Below are positions 46,505 to 55,441 of a stretch of 64,000 nt of DNA, one piece after another. Source of the stretch: Brumimicrobium sp041655765 (GTDB lineage Bacteria; Bacteroidota; Bacteroidia; Flavobacteriales_D; Crocinitomicaceae); contig JBBAEU010000010.1 of the NCBI GenBank assembly GCA_041655765.1, forward strand, positions 1-64,000, read 5' to 3'. Position numbers and translations under genes: made by a program. Position 1 is the stretch's first letter. Each line of letters starts with the position of its first letter. The notes below the pieces were generated by a model. It was given only the letters and a program-made list of their open reading frames with translations, searched no databases and was not told the origin of the DNA.

Positions 46505-47533
46505 TTAGATAAAATCAAATCCTGTGATGTAAGTTGGTTTGTTTTGTAAGTTTAGCAAAAATGTTTTTTTAGTTTTTACAACCAAATCCACTTCTCTAAC
46601 GCCACTGACTTTATGCAATAAACCCCAAGGAACTTTATCTTGAACTTGTTTATAAATACCCTCGTTTTTATCAACCCACCAAATTAAAGAGTTTGTATTC
46701 TCTTCGTGTAAAATCCCTTCAAATAGCCGTTGTAAAACAGCAGCATCTTTGTGTTTGCACCAAACGGAATCCACAACAGAAAAAACATGTTTTTGTGGTT
46801 TCACAATTTTTCTTAAAAAAGGTATATAAGGAACAACTTTTATTAGAACACCACCAAATTTCCCTGGCAATCGTTCCATTTTCCACTCTTCTTTAAAAAC
46901 TTTGGCAAAAGCAACAATTTCACCACTTTCTTTATAGACATAGAAAGGTTCATCATTGAAAGTATGGTGCGAAAAATAAAAAGATTTGTCTTTGTTCTCT
47001 TTTTCTACTTTTTCACGAATGAAAGAATTAATTTTAGATTTCGATACATTTTTTTGGTTTTTTGGTTTTATCCTACTAAAAGTTTGCGTAGCAATTTTGG
47101 AAATGGATTTGAATCCGAAAGATTGACTGATCCATAGTGATCGCTCATTTTTTGGATCGATATAAGCGTAAAGTGTTTCTACTTCTGGTTGATTTAAAAC
47201 ATCATCAAAAAAGTCTTTAATCGTTTGTTTAAGTATTGAGTTTTTCCCCTTTGAACGAGAAGACTTTATCGAGCTTTGTAAACCAACTTCAAAAGCAAAA
47301 TAACGCAAATACCAGTTTTTGGGTCGTCTGCAAAGCGTTATATTTCCCAAAACATTTTCGTTTCTTTCTAAATTCAGATAAATTGGTTTATACAGTTGCT
47401 GAATCCTTTTATCGACCATTTGATGTTGGTAACGCGTTCCATTAGAACCCAAAACCACAGATTTTATAAGTTTTAATGCATTTGGTGTCAATGCTTCACG
47501 AATAATAAAAGGTTTCGAAATTTTAAAACTCAT
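46505..47533 (-). CDS. GNAT-like acyltransferase fold protein, unknown function
   Basis: A 342-residue cytosolic protein that seems to hold two GNAT-like halves: the first around ENVLGNITLCRRP and YIDPKNERSLWISQSFGFKSI (a GNAT-type C-terminal NxxSxxFxxxxGF pattern), the second around FYVYKESGEIVAFAKVF. No canonical acetyl-CoA loop (Q/RxxGxG/A) is evident, so enzymatic activity is uncertain. I chose the ATG at 47533, preceded by GGAGAAAAT; the earlier in-frame TTG at 47551 lies almost at the predicted transcription start. Confidence 0.55.
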   Translation of the reverse strand: MSFKISKPFIIREALTPNALKLIKSVVLGSNGTRYQHQMVDKRIQQLYKPIYLNLERNENVLGNITLCRRPKNWYLRYFAFEVGLQSSIKSSRSKGKNSILKQTIKDFFDDVLNQPEVETLYAYIDPKNERSLWISQSFGFKSISKIATQTFSRIKPKNQKNVSKSKINSFIREKVEKENKDKSFYFSHHTFNDEPFYVYKESGEIVAFAKVFKEEWKMERLPGKFGGVLIKVVPYIPFLRKIVKPQKHVFSVVDSVWCKHKDAAVLQRLFEGILHEENTNSLIWWVDKNEGIYKQVQDKVPWGLLHKVSGVREVDLVVKTKKTFLLNLQNKPTYITGFDFI

Positions 47534-47558
47534 ATTTTCTCCAATTATCAATTTTACT

Positions 47559-47566
47559 CAAAGATA
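47559..47566 (-). promoter_or_regulatory. Promoter of the GNAT-like gene, -7 element
   Basis: On the minus strand TATCTTTG, a full match to TAnnTTTG, 25 nt before the ATG at 47533. It is divergent from the DksA-like promoter. Confidence 0.5.
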
Positions 47567-47608
47567 AGTGATTAAAATTATGTTTTTCGTACTTTCTGAT
47601 AAAAACAC

Positions 47609-47638
47609 TTGATTAAAAACTAAATACTGCTATATTTG
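47609..47638 (+). promoter_or_regulatory. Promoter of the dksA-like/lspA operon (both elements)
   Basis: TTG at 47609-47611 and TATATTTG at 47631-47638 with a 19-nt spacer give a near-ideal Bacteroidota promoter. The leader to the ATG at 47699 is about 55 nt. Confidence 0.65.
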
Positions 47639-47698
47639 TTATCACTCAAATTGAAAACAATTATTTAAAGATATAAATTCACTTAAATTCTATCAATT

Positions 47699-48085
47699 AT
47701 GGCAAATAAAAAAGGAAAAACGAGATATTCAGACGAAGAATTAGAAGAGTTTAAAGAAATTATTAATAAAAAATTAGAAGAAACTCAAGAAGATTTAAGA
47801 ATTTTACAAAATTCTTTATCGCTTAGTGATAACAACGGTACAGACGATACAGGTCGTTCCTTCAACATGATGGAAGACGGATCTGAAACGCTTTCTAGAG
47901 AAGAAAACGCACAATTGGCTCGCCGATTAGAAAAGTTTGCTGAAAGTTTACAAAACGCTTTGGTGCGTATTGAAAACAAAACTTACGGGATTTGTAGGGT
48001 TACAGGTAAACTTATCAATAAGGAGCGATTAAAGTTGGTTCCTCACGCTACTTTGAGTATTGAGGCTAAAAACATGCAGGACTAA
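47699..48085 (+). CDS. TraR/DksA-family transcriptional regulator
   Basis: A 128-residue DksA-like protein. An N-terminal coiled-coil hairpin (residues 10-85) with an acidic tip (SDNNGTDDTG) is followed by the C-terminal region TYGICRVTGKLINKERLKLVPHATLSIEAK. E. coli DksA has four zinc Cys here; only one remains, as is usual for the Bacteroidota members. It probably enters the RNA polymerase secondary channel and tunes transcription with ppGpp. lspA starts 18 bp later. Confidence 0.9.
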   Translation: MANKKGKTRYSDEELEEFKEIINKKLEETQEDLRILQNSLSLSDNNGTDDTGRSFNMMEDGSETLSREENAQLARRLEKFAESLQNALVRIENKTYGICRVTGKLINKERLKLVPHATLSIEAKNMQD

Positions 48086-48103
48086 CTAGAACAGAAATTC
48101 ATT

Positions 48104-48772
48104 TTGAAAAAGAGATATTTTATTACCTTTGGAGTTGTAATTTTTATACTCCTTCTTGACCAAATTGTTAAAATTTGGATAAAAACAACTTTCGATTATA
48201 CCGACCCAAGCGTTCCTTTGATTGGAAACTGGTTGCAATTAAACTATGTTGAAAATCAAGGAATGGCTTTTGGAGCACAGTTGGGTGGCGGAATGTGGGG
48301 TAAATTAGCACTTTCACTTTTTAGGATTGTTGCCATTGCTCTTATACTTACCTATATTCTAAAAGAAATAAAGAAAAAAGAGATCAAACTTGAGTTTATG
48401 ATTGTTGCAGGGCTGGTTTTAGCTGGTGCTGCAGGAAACTTGTTTGACTCTATGTTTTACGATTTTATTTTTGCGGATTATTTTGACCCTTGTATTTCAT
48501 ACAACCAAGTCCAAAATTCAGGAATATGGGCAGAGTGTACATGGTTTGGATATACAGAACAAGTAGAAATTAGGCATCGAGGGTTTCTCTTTGGAAATGT
48601 AGTTGATATGTTTCAATTCAATGTAAGTTGGCCTGAAAAAACGCCGTGGGTTGGAGGACAACAAGTTTTCCCAGCAATTTGGAATATCGCCGATGCAGCT
48701 ATTTCTGTAGGGTTTATTACTATTATTCTCAGACAAAAAGTTTATTTTCCAAAAACAAATAAAAAAAACTAA
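48104..48772 (+). CDS. lspA: lipoprotein signal peptidase (signal peptidase II)
   Basis: A 222-residue membrane aspartyl protease, longer than E. coli LspA (164) owing to a periplasmic insertion typical of Bacteroidota. Four helices are predicted. Conserved parts are LDQIVKIWIK, NYVENQGMAFG, AGAAGNLFDS, GNVVDMFQFNV and WNIADAAISVG; the two catalytic Asp are those in VVD and IAD. It removes lipoprotein signal peptides, many of which occur in this window. The start is TTG. The stop overlaps the udk stop on the other strand. Confidence 0.95.
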   Translation: MKKRYFITFGVVIFILLLDQIVKIWIKTTFDYTDPSVPLIGNWLQLNYVENQGMAFGAQLGGGMWGKLALSLFRIVAIALILTYILKEIKKKEIKLEFMIVAGLVLAGAAGNLFDSMFYDFIFADYFDPCISYNQVQNSGIWAECTWFGYTEQVEIRHRGFLFGNVVDMFQFNVSWPEKTPWVGGQQVFPAIWNIADAAISVGFITIILRQKVYFPKTNKKN

Positions 48773-49380
48773 CCAATTTGTAAGGTTTTGTCCAGCTCTT
48801 TTGTTAATCGGATAAAATCCGCTTCATACCGACTATCATTATGGTAAATAAAGTCTGCTGTTTTCTTATACGGTAAAAGATACTTATCGTAACATGGAAC
48901 AACGTGGTTTTCCCATTGATATAATATCTCCTTGCGAGAATAACCTCTTGTATCTTGATCACGATAAATGCGTCGGTCTAACTGTATTTTTGGGTCAACA
49001 TCTACAAAAATACTAAAGTCAATTAGTTTCAAAACCTCTCTGTATTCAAATACAAAAAGTCCTTCAACAATCAACAACTCTGATGGTTCTATGGTAATTA
49101 ATCGTTGTATTCCATCACCCACATTAAACTGATACTCAATAATTTCTATTGTGTTCCCTTGAATTAATGTCCGCAAGTCGTTTACCAGTTGCTCCCTATT
49201 AAGTGCGGTAGGCAAATCAAAATTTACAACTCTATTTTCATCCACTGTTTGTTCTTCATACGGAAGATAATAATTGTCCATAGAAAAAACAGAGGGCTTT
49301 AAATAACTATAATGCTCAGCCAATCGATTAAGTAACGTTGTTTTTCCTGACCCACTACCTCCACAAATACCAATTACCAT
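48769..49380 (-). CDS. udk: uridine kinase
   Basis: A 203-residue P-loop kinase with GICGGSGSGKTTLL (Walker A, residues 4-17), SMDNYYLP (substrate-binding Asp/Tyr), NFDLPTALN, and LLIVEGLFVFEY. RIYRDQDTRGYSRKEILYQWE is the lid with several Arg. It phosphorylates uridine and cytidine for pyrimidine salvage. It starts 2 bp after the stop of an unknown exported protein gene, so they are co-transcribed. Confidence 0.92.
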   Translation of the reverse strand: MVIGICGGSGSGKTTLLNRLAEHYSYLKPSVFSMDNYYLPYEEQTVDENRVVNFDLPTALNREQLVNDLRTLIQGNTIEIIEYQFNVGDGIQRLITIEPSELLIVEGLFVFEYREVLKLIDFSIFVDVDPKIQLDRRIYRDQDTRGYSRKEILYQWENHVVPCYDKYLLPYKKTADFIYHNDSRYEADFIRLTKELDKTLQIG

Positions 49381-49382
49381 TT

Positions 49383-50645
49383 TTATAACTTTTTGAATAC
49401 GATTTGATCTGATTTTTGTAATTCTGAAATTTCTATGTAATACGGAATATCATTAATTAAATGGATAAATCTTTTGGAGATATTATCAACCCCAACAAGT
49501 AAAGAGCTTGGGTTATTTCTAATTTGGCTCCAATCAATTGCATTTAATTTAATTTCTTTTACTCCATTTTTATCAATTTGATAGGAATATTGTTCACCAT
49601 TTAAATTTCCTACAACAACCATTTTATTTCCATAATTCATTGTTGTCAATTGTGGCTTATCAAATTTTTGCCTTTTAGATGGTGCTTTTCGATTACAATC
49701 TGTTAACAATGAAAAATCTCCTTTCTCGTCTTTACCATAAATCTTTAAACACAGCGTTCCTTCTTCAAATGCAGCGTAATAAGCTTCTCCTTGAAAATAA
49801 AATCCATAACCATTTGCAGTATTGGTAAAATTTTTAATCTCCTTATTCAGGTAATAGCGTCCATCTAAATCTAATGAATACACAGATGATGGAATGGGCT
49901 GAATGTCGATTGGACGAATTGAGTTATATCCTAAAACTTTTGCTTTTGTAGAAAAAGTAAAAAACTCAGTATCTTTAAATGCTTTTTCTCGTTTGTATCT
50001 TGAAAAACTGATGGTTTCATCATCTGCGCCAGCGAAAATAAACTCAAATTGTTCCCCTTCATTCATCAAATCCACCTCACTTGCTGGTCCAAGACAACTG
50101 TAAACGCGATTATTGTGATGGGTGATTGAAATAAATATATTTTCAATAATTCCTCTTTCAATTACAGGAAGCTGAAAATAGAAAACAAGGGCTTTTGGAG
50201 TGTTTACAATGTCTTTTAATATCAGTTCGTTGGGTGTTTGATAACCATGCCTTCGAATGATGCTCAACACATCAAAGTTTGTCGGTATCACATTTCCTGT
50301 TAATCCAACTTGGTTATATCTAAATTGATTATTATGTGGTGTCAAATCATCTATAAAATAGATGTAGTTTGATGTCCTTGAAACTATAAGGTGTGTTTTT
50401 TTATTCTTTGGATATACCGAACGATTCCAACTTATTTCTCCTTCATAATTGATTAAATGAAAATTAATCTCTTGTGAACGACCTGATGGGTCAACCCCAA
50501 AAATAAGTGTTCCATGCCCTGGCCATTCCGTCACTTGATTAAAAGGAAAAACACCTGGCTTTATTTCAATTTGCGCAAATGTAAAAAACACAAAAAACAG
50601 TGTTAAAGAAGTGGCGAGAGATTTTAGTGCATTGGTTTGAAGCAT
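49383..50645 (-). CDS. Exported protein of unknown function
   Basis: A 420-residue protein with a signal peptide (about residues 1-26, ending in TFAQ) and no family I recognise. The mature part is beta-rich with recurrent short strand-turn blocks (for example HGTLIFGVDPSGRSQEINFH, NYIYFIDDLTPHN, YGFYFQGEAYYAAF, GNKMVVVGNLNG), which suggests a beta-propeller-like or WD-type repeat. It ends EISELQKSDQIVFKKL without sorting signal or barrel end, so it is probably periplasmic. A -7-like element TATATTTA (minus, 50664-50671) lies 18 nt upstream. The tie to udk is only positional. Confidence 0.6.
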   Translation of the reverse strand: MLQTNALKSLATSLTLFFVFFTFAQIEIKPGVFPFNQVTEWPGHGTLIFGVDPSGRSQEINFHLINYEGEISWNRSVYPKNKKTHLIVSRTSNYIYFIDDLTPHNNQFRYNQVGLTGNVIPTNFDVLSIIRRHGYQTPNELILKDIVNTPKALVFYFQLPVIERGIIENIFISITHHNNRVYSCLGPASEVDLMNEGEQFEFIFAGADDETISFSRYKREKAFKDTEFFTFSTKAKVLGYNSIRPIDIQPIPSSVYSLDLDGRYYLNKEIKNFTNTANGYGFYFQGEAYYAAFEEGTLCLKIYGKDEKGDFSLLTDCNRKAPSKRQKFDKPQLTTMNYGNKMVVVGNLNGEQYSYQIDKNGVKEIKLNAIDWSQIRNNPSSLLVGVDNISKRFIHLINDIPYYIEISELQKSDQIVFKKL

Positions 50646-50776
50646 AATTTATATTTTTTGGTTTAAATATAAAAAAAAATAATAAATTTGGTTGTTGTCT
50701 TTATCAAATAACCTCCTACCTTTCTTGTACAGAATGCTTTTTTTATTACTTTAGCTTTTTCTAATAGTTATTTTTT

Positions 50777-51652
50777 ATGAAACTTGTTATAAAAAACCTT
50801 AATAAAACGTATAAAAACGGAGTAAAAGCAATTGATGACTTAAGCATTGAAGTTGGTGTTGGAATGTTTGGACTTTTGGGTCCAAACGGAGCGGGAAAAT
50901 CTTCCTTAATGCGCACCATTGCAACGCTTCAAAAGCCAGATAGCGGAAGTGTCCATTTTGGTGATATCAATGTGTTGGAACAACAAACAGAGTTTCGAAA
51001 AATATTGGGCTATCTACCACAGGACTTTGGCGTTTATCCAAAGGTTTCAGCGTATGAGCTTTTGCATTATTTTGCACGCCTCAAAGGAATTACACATTCA
51101 AAAGAAAGAAAAGAAATTGTAGATAGTGTTTTAAACGTGACAAACCTATACGGTGTTCGTAAAAAACATGTTAGTGGATATTCTGGAGGAATGAAACAAC
51201 GCTTTGGAATTGCTCAGCTCTTGCTAAACAACCCAAAGTTAATTATCGTTGATGAGCCAACAGCGGGATTAGATCCAGCAGAAAGACATCGTTTTTTAAA
51301 TGTATTACGAGAAATTGGAAGCAACAACACCGTGATTTTTTCTACCCACATTGTGGATGATGTTCAGGAACTTTGTCATGAAGTTGCTATTCTAAATGGA
51401 GGAAGAATTTTACAAAGAAGCACACCAAAAGAAGCAGAACAGTCGATAGAAGGGAAAATATGGTCAAAAGAAGTGACCCGTGAAGAAGCGATTGAACTAA
51501 ATAAATCCCTTAACATTTTGTCTAGCAGTTACACCGAGACAAACAACCTTGTTATACGTGTCTATTCGGATGATTCGCTTGCTTCTGAAGGTTTTAAACA
51601 GGTTAGTCCAAACTTAGAAGACATTTATTTTGTTGCACTTAAAAACAACTAA
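50777..51652 (+). CDS. ABC transporter ATP-binding protein
   Basis: A 291-residue ABC ATPase. Walker A is GPNGAGKSSL, the Q-loop is LPQDFGVYPK, the signature is YSGGMKQRFGIAQ, Walker B is LIIVDEPTAGLDP, and the H-loop His is in FSTHIVDDVQE. It ends 2 bp before the permease/M1 fusion gene and is surely its motor subunit. The sequence of the C-terminal 80 residues resembles the regulatory domain of CcmA/NatA-type exporters. Confidence 0.92.
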   Translation: MKLVIKNLNKTYKNGVKAIDDLSIEVGVGMFGLLGPNGAGKSSLMRTIATLQKPDSGSVHFGDINVLEQQTEFRKILGYLPQDFGVYPKVSAYELLHYFARLKGITHSKERKEIVDSVLNVTNLYGVRKKHVSGYSGGMKQRFGIAQLLLNNPKLIIVDEPTAGLDPAERHRFLNVLREIGSNNTVIFSTHIVDDVQELCHEVAILNGGRILQRSTPKEAEQSIEGKIWSKEVTREEAIELNKSLNILSSSYTETNNLVIRVYSDDSLASEGFKQVSPNLEDIYFVALKNN

Positions 51653-51654
51653 TT

Positions 51655-54600
51655 ATGTTTAGATCTATCTTTTTGTTTGAGATAAAATATTGGTTAAAAA
51701 GTTGGGCGTTTTATATCTATATCGCGTTGTTTTTCCTTATTTCAATGCTCTTAATGATGAGCTCATTGGGTGTTTTTGACAATGTAAAAGCGACTACATC
51801 AACCATGACATACATGAATGCACCAATCACGCTAAACATGTTTGTTGAATCAATGAATCAACTCCTCTATTTTCTGTTTCCAGCCATTATTGGTTCGGGG
51901 ATTTATAGAGATTATAAATACAATGTTCACAACATTCTTTACTCATACCCTTTCACAAAGTCAAGCTATCTCTTAGGAAAGTTTTTAAGCGGTTTTGTAA
52001 TCGTTTTTATGATTAGTATTTTTATAGGATTGGGCCTGTTTTTAGCAACCCTTGTTCCTTTTGCAAACCCACAATTAATTGGTCCTAACACTTTATGGAA
52101 CTATGCCCAAGTTTATCTAATCAACATCATCCCAAACATGCTTTTTATGGGAATGATTGTCTTTGTAATTACAACATTAACACGTAGTGTCTATATCGGG
52201 TTTATCGCTGTTGTAATTATGATGATAATTCAAGGAGTAATGGGTAGTTTAGCAACAAATGCAGACAATGAAATATTGGCTATTTTAATTGACCCAACAG
52301 GCTTAGAAGCAATTAATTATTACACAAAATACTGGACATTTGTAGAATATAATACAAATGATTTACCCCTCGAAAAATGGTTTTTAATCAACCGCGGAAT
52401 TTGGTTAGGTGTTACTTTCTTGATGCTTTTATTAGTATCAAAATTATTTACTTTTTCTCACGCTCCTATCAGTTTTGGAAGAAAAGCAAAAGGAGAAAGA
52501 TTGGTAAAAGAAAATTTTGTTGGATTGTCACAATTCACACTTCCGAAAGTAACTTACAATTTTGATTTACAAGCACACCTAAAAAACATGTGGAGTTTTA
52601 TGAAAATCGATTTGAGGTTTATGACTAAAAATGTGGTGTTTTTAATTCTTATTGGCGTTGGATTACTCCTGATGATTCTAATGTCCTCACAAGGTGCTTT
52701 AATTTATGGAACAAATGTAAAACCAGTAACTAGAATTATGCTCGAAGTGCCTAGTTCTATCATGCAATTTTTCATTGTCATAATTACGTTTTTAGGTGCG
52801 GGACAAATTGTTCATCGTGGAGAAATATCAAAAATGGGAGGATTAATAGACTCTACTGCTGTTCCGAATTGGGTACTTTTTACCAGTAAATTCTTCGCTT
52901 TAATCATTATTCAAGCAATTTTATTAATGGTTGTTGCTATAGCAGGAATTACGATTCAAGCTTTTCAAGGGTTTTATCAGTTTGAAATCGGACTCTACCT
53001 TAAATCTTTACTTGGAATAAGCTGGGTGTGGTACATCATTTGGGGAGGATTGGCTTTGGCAGTTCAAACTTTTTTCAAAAATTATTTGTTAGGATTTTTC
53101 CTCTTAATTGTGTTTTTCTTCTTCGGAGATCAAATTTCTAACTTCGGTGTTGAACAACCAATCTTCTATTTTAACCGCTTGCCAACACCTTATTACTCTG
53201 ATTTAGATGGATTTGGAAGTGGTTTATTTCGCTATTTTACTTTTGCGTTGTATTGGCTATTATTTATCAGTTTCCTTGCAGGATTAACTCTACTGTTTTG
53301 GAGAAGAGGTGCTACTTCGAGCATAAAAGAACGTTGCTACATTGCTAAAAGAAGAATAAATGCTAAAGTATTGATTCCAACAGTTCTAAGTTTTGCCGGT
53401 TTTATCGCTTTGGGTTCTTTTTTGTATTATGAAAATAAAATCTTGAACGAATATATCTCACCAAAACAAGGAGAAGAACAACAGGTAGAATATGAAAAAA
53501 AATATAAACAGTATAGTAATTTATTACATCCAAGGGTCGTAGATGTTAAAGTTGACGTTGATTTATATCCTGGTAAACTGGATTTTGAGGCGCGGGGTGT
53601 GTTTACAATTAAAAATAAACACCCACAATCAATTGATAGTATTATGGTGATGTACGATAATGATTTAATCAACACCATTGAAATTAAAGGTGCTCAGCTT
53701 TTATCAGAAGATGAGAAAATGGGAGTTCGATTTTATCGCTTTGACAAACCATTGGATTCTGGTGCAATTTCGGAAATGACGTTTGTAATAAAAAACAAGC
53801 CAAATACGCATTTGCGAACCAATTCACCAATTAATCACAACGGAACCTTCCTAAGCAACAGCTCTTTCCCTATCATGGGATACGCTGATATGTATGAAAT
53901 TCAAAGTAATCGTGTGCGAAAAAAATACAATCTTCCACCAAAAGAAAGAATGGCGAAGCAGTCCGACGAAAAAGCATTGCAAAACACATATATCAGTGGT
54001 GATTCAGATTGGATTACTTTTGAAGCAACAGTTAGCACATCGAAAGACCAAATTGCGATTGCCCCTGGATATCTACAAAAAGAATGGGAAGAAGGTAATC
54101 GACGATATTTCCATTACAAAATGGACAGAAAAATGCTAAACTTTTATGCCTTTAATTCCGGACGGTATGAAGTAGCAAAAGATAAGTGGAATGACATTAA
54201 TATTGAAGTTTATTATCACAAACCACACCACTATAACATTGACAGAATGATAAAAGGCGTTAAAAAGGCTTTAGAATATAGCGAAGCTAATTTTAGTCCA
54301 TACCAGCACAATCAGGTTAGAATAATAGAATTTCCTGTAACAAAAGGAACATTTGCTCAATCTTTTGCCAATACAATCCCTTTTTCTGAAGGAATCGGAT
54401 TTATTGCAGATGTTGACGACGAAGATAAAAACGGTGTTGATTACCCTTTCTCAATTACTGTTCACGAAGTAGCACATCAATGGTGGGCACATCAAGTTAT
54501 TGGGGCGAACGTTCAAGGTGCAACCATGCTTTCTGAAAGTCTATCAGAATATACTGCACTTAAAGTTTTAGAACACGAATATGGAAAACCACAAATGCGT

Positions 54601-55296
54601 AAATTTTTACAAGATGCATTGGATCAATATTTACAAGCCAGAAGTGGAGAAATAAACGAAGAACTTCCTTTGATGTACAATGAAAATCAACAACATATAC
54701 ACTATAACAAAGGTTCTTTGGTTTTCTATGCAATGAGTGATTATTTGGGAGAAAAAATCCTAAACAATGTGTTAAGCACATACATTCAAAAAGTGGCTTT
54801 TCAAGAGCCACCCTACACAACATCTACAGAACTTGTTAACGACATTCGTAAGGCAACCCCAGATTCGTTAAAATATTTAATTAAGGATATGTTTGAAACC
54901 ATTACGCTTTATGATAATTATATCACAAACACAAGTGCAGAAGAAACAAACGACGGAAAGTTCAAGGTGAACTTTACGACAATTACCTCTAAATATCGAG
55001 CAGACGGACGAGGAGAAAGAATTTTTGAAGAAGGAGGAAAAACACTCACTTTTCAAGAGTCAAAGAACAAGAAAATTCAATCATTACCTTTAGCAGATTA
55101 TATCGATATAGGCATCTTTACAAAATCAGAGAGTGGAGAAGAGAAGGTTTTATATTTAGAAAAAGCCAAAATAACTGATATTAAAGGTGTGTTTTCAATT
55201 ATTGTAAATGAAAAACCAACAGAAGTGGGAATTGACCCATACAATAAGTTGATTGACACACGTTCTTTTGATAATCGCAAGGCAGTTTCTTTCTAG
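51655..55296 (+). CDS. ABC permease fused to M1-family aminopeptidase
   Basis: A 1213-residue fusion. The first 600 residues form an ABC-2-like permease with about 12 membrane helices in two sets (about 15-260 and 320-600). The rest is a periplasmic M1-type metallopeptidase with HEVAH at 937-941 and a Glu at 961 in LSESLSEY; by my count the second Glu is one residue further than the canonical HEXXH-X18-E, as far as I recall a trait of this fusion family. The GAMEN exopeptidase motif is not seen (SFANTIPFSEG stands in its place). It probably couples peptide export or uptake to cleavage, with the ATPase encoded 2 bp upstream. Confidence 0.9.
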   Translation: MFRSIFLFEIKYWLKSWAFYIYIALFFLISMLLMMSSLGVFDNVKATTSTMTYMNAPITLNMFVESMNQLLYFLFPAIIGSGIYRDYKYNVHNILYSYPFTKSSYLLGKFLSGFVIVFMISIFIGLGLFLATLVPFANPQLIGPNTLWNYAQVYLINIIPNMLFMGMIVFVITTLTRSVYIGFIAVVIMMIIQGVMGSLATNADNEILAILIDPTGLEAINYYTKYWTFVEYNTNDLPLEKWFLINRGIWLGVTFLMLLLVSKLFTFSHAPISFGRKAKGERLVKENFVGLSQFTLPKVTYNFDLQAHLKNMWSFMKIDLRFMTKNVVFLILIGVGLLLMILMSSQGALIYGTNVKPVTRIMLEVPSSIMQFFIVIITFLGAGQIVHRGEISKMGGLIDSTAVPNWVLFTSKFFALIIIQAILLMVVAIAGITIQAFQGFYQFEIGLYLKSLLGISWVWYIIWGGLALAVQTFFKNYLLGFFLLIVFFFFGDQISNFGVEQPIFYFNRLPTPYYSDLDGFGSGLFRYFTFALYWLLFISFLAGLTLLFWRRGATSSIKERCYIAKRRINAKVLIPTVLSFAGFIALGSFLYYENKILNEYISPKQGEEQQVEYEKKYKQYSNLLHPRVVDVKVDVDLYPGKLDFEARGVFTIKNKHPQSIDSIMVMYDNDLINTIEIKGAQLLSEDEKMGVRFYRFDKPLDSGAISEMTFVIKNKPNTHLRTNSPINHNGTFLSNSSFPIMGYADMYEIQSNRVRKKYNLPPKERMAKQSDEKALQNTYISGDSDWITFEATVSTSKDQIAIAPGYLQKEWEEGNRRYFHYKMDRKMLNFYAFNSGRYEVAKDKWNDINIEVYYHKPHHYNIDRMIKGVKKALEYSEANFSPYQHNQVRIIEFPVTKGTFAQSFANTIPFSEGIGFIADVDDEDKNGVDYPFSITVHEVAHQWWAHQVIGANVQGATMLSESLSEYTALKVLEHEYGKPQMRKFLQDALDQYLQARSGEINEELPLMYNENQQHIHYNKGSLVFYAMSDYLGEKILNNVLSTYIQKVAFQEPPYTTSTELVNDIRKATPDSLKYLIKDMFETITLYDNYITNTSAEETNDGKFKVNFTTITSKYRADGRGERIFEEGGKTLTFQESKNKKIQSLPLADYIDIGIFTKSESGEEKVLYLEKAKITDIKGVFSIIVNEKPTEVGIDPYNKLIDTRSFDNRKAVSF

Positions 55297-55441
55297 TTGA
55301 TTGGAGTTCGAAGATATGCTTAAAAATTCATGGCAAGCGTATTTGTGTGGGTTATTAAAGCCAAAACACGTTATTAAAAGTCTTTTGTTTAAAAAAATCA
55401 CAGAGTTTCCAATAAATAGCCAAAACAATATTGAACTTTGT

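Noticed and set aside
47699..48085. Loss of zinc-finger Cys in the DksA-like protein as a novelty
   Set aside because: The same CRVTGKLI...PHATLSIEAK form is, as far as I recall, the usual one in Bacteroidota.
55301..55441. N-terminal extension of the OmpA lipoprotein from a TTG at 55301
   Set aside because: It would put about 47 polar residues before a clear lipoprotein signal peptide; internal ATGs at 55442 or 55466 fit export.
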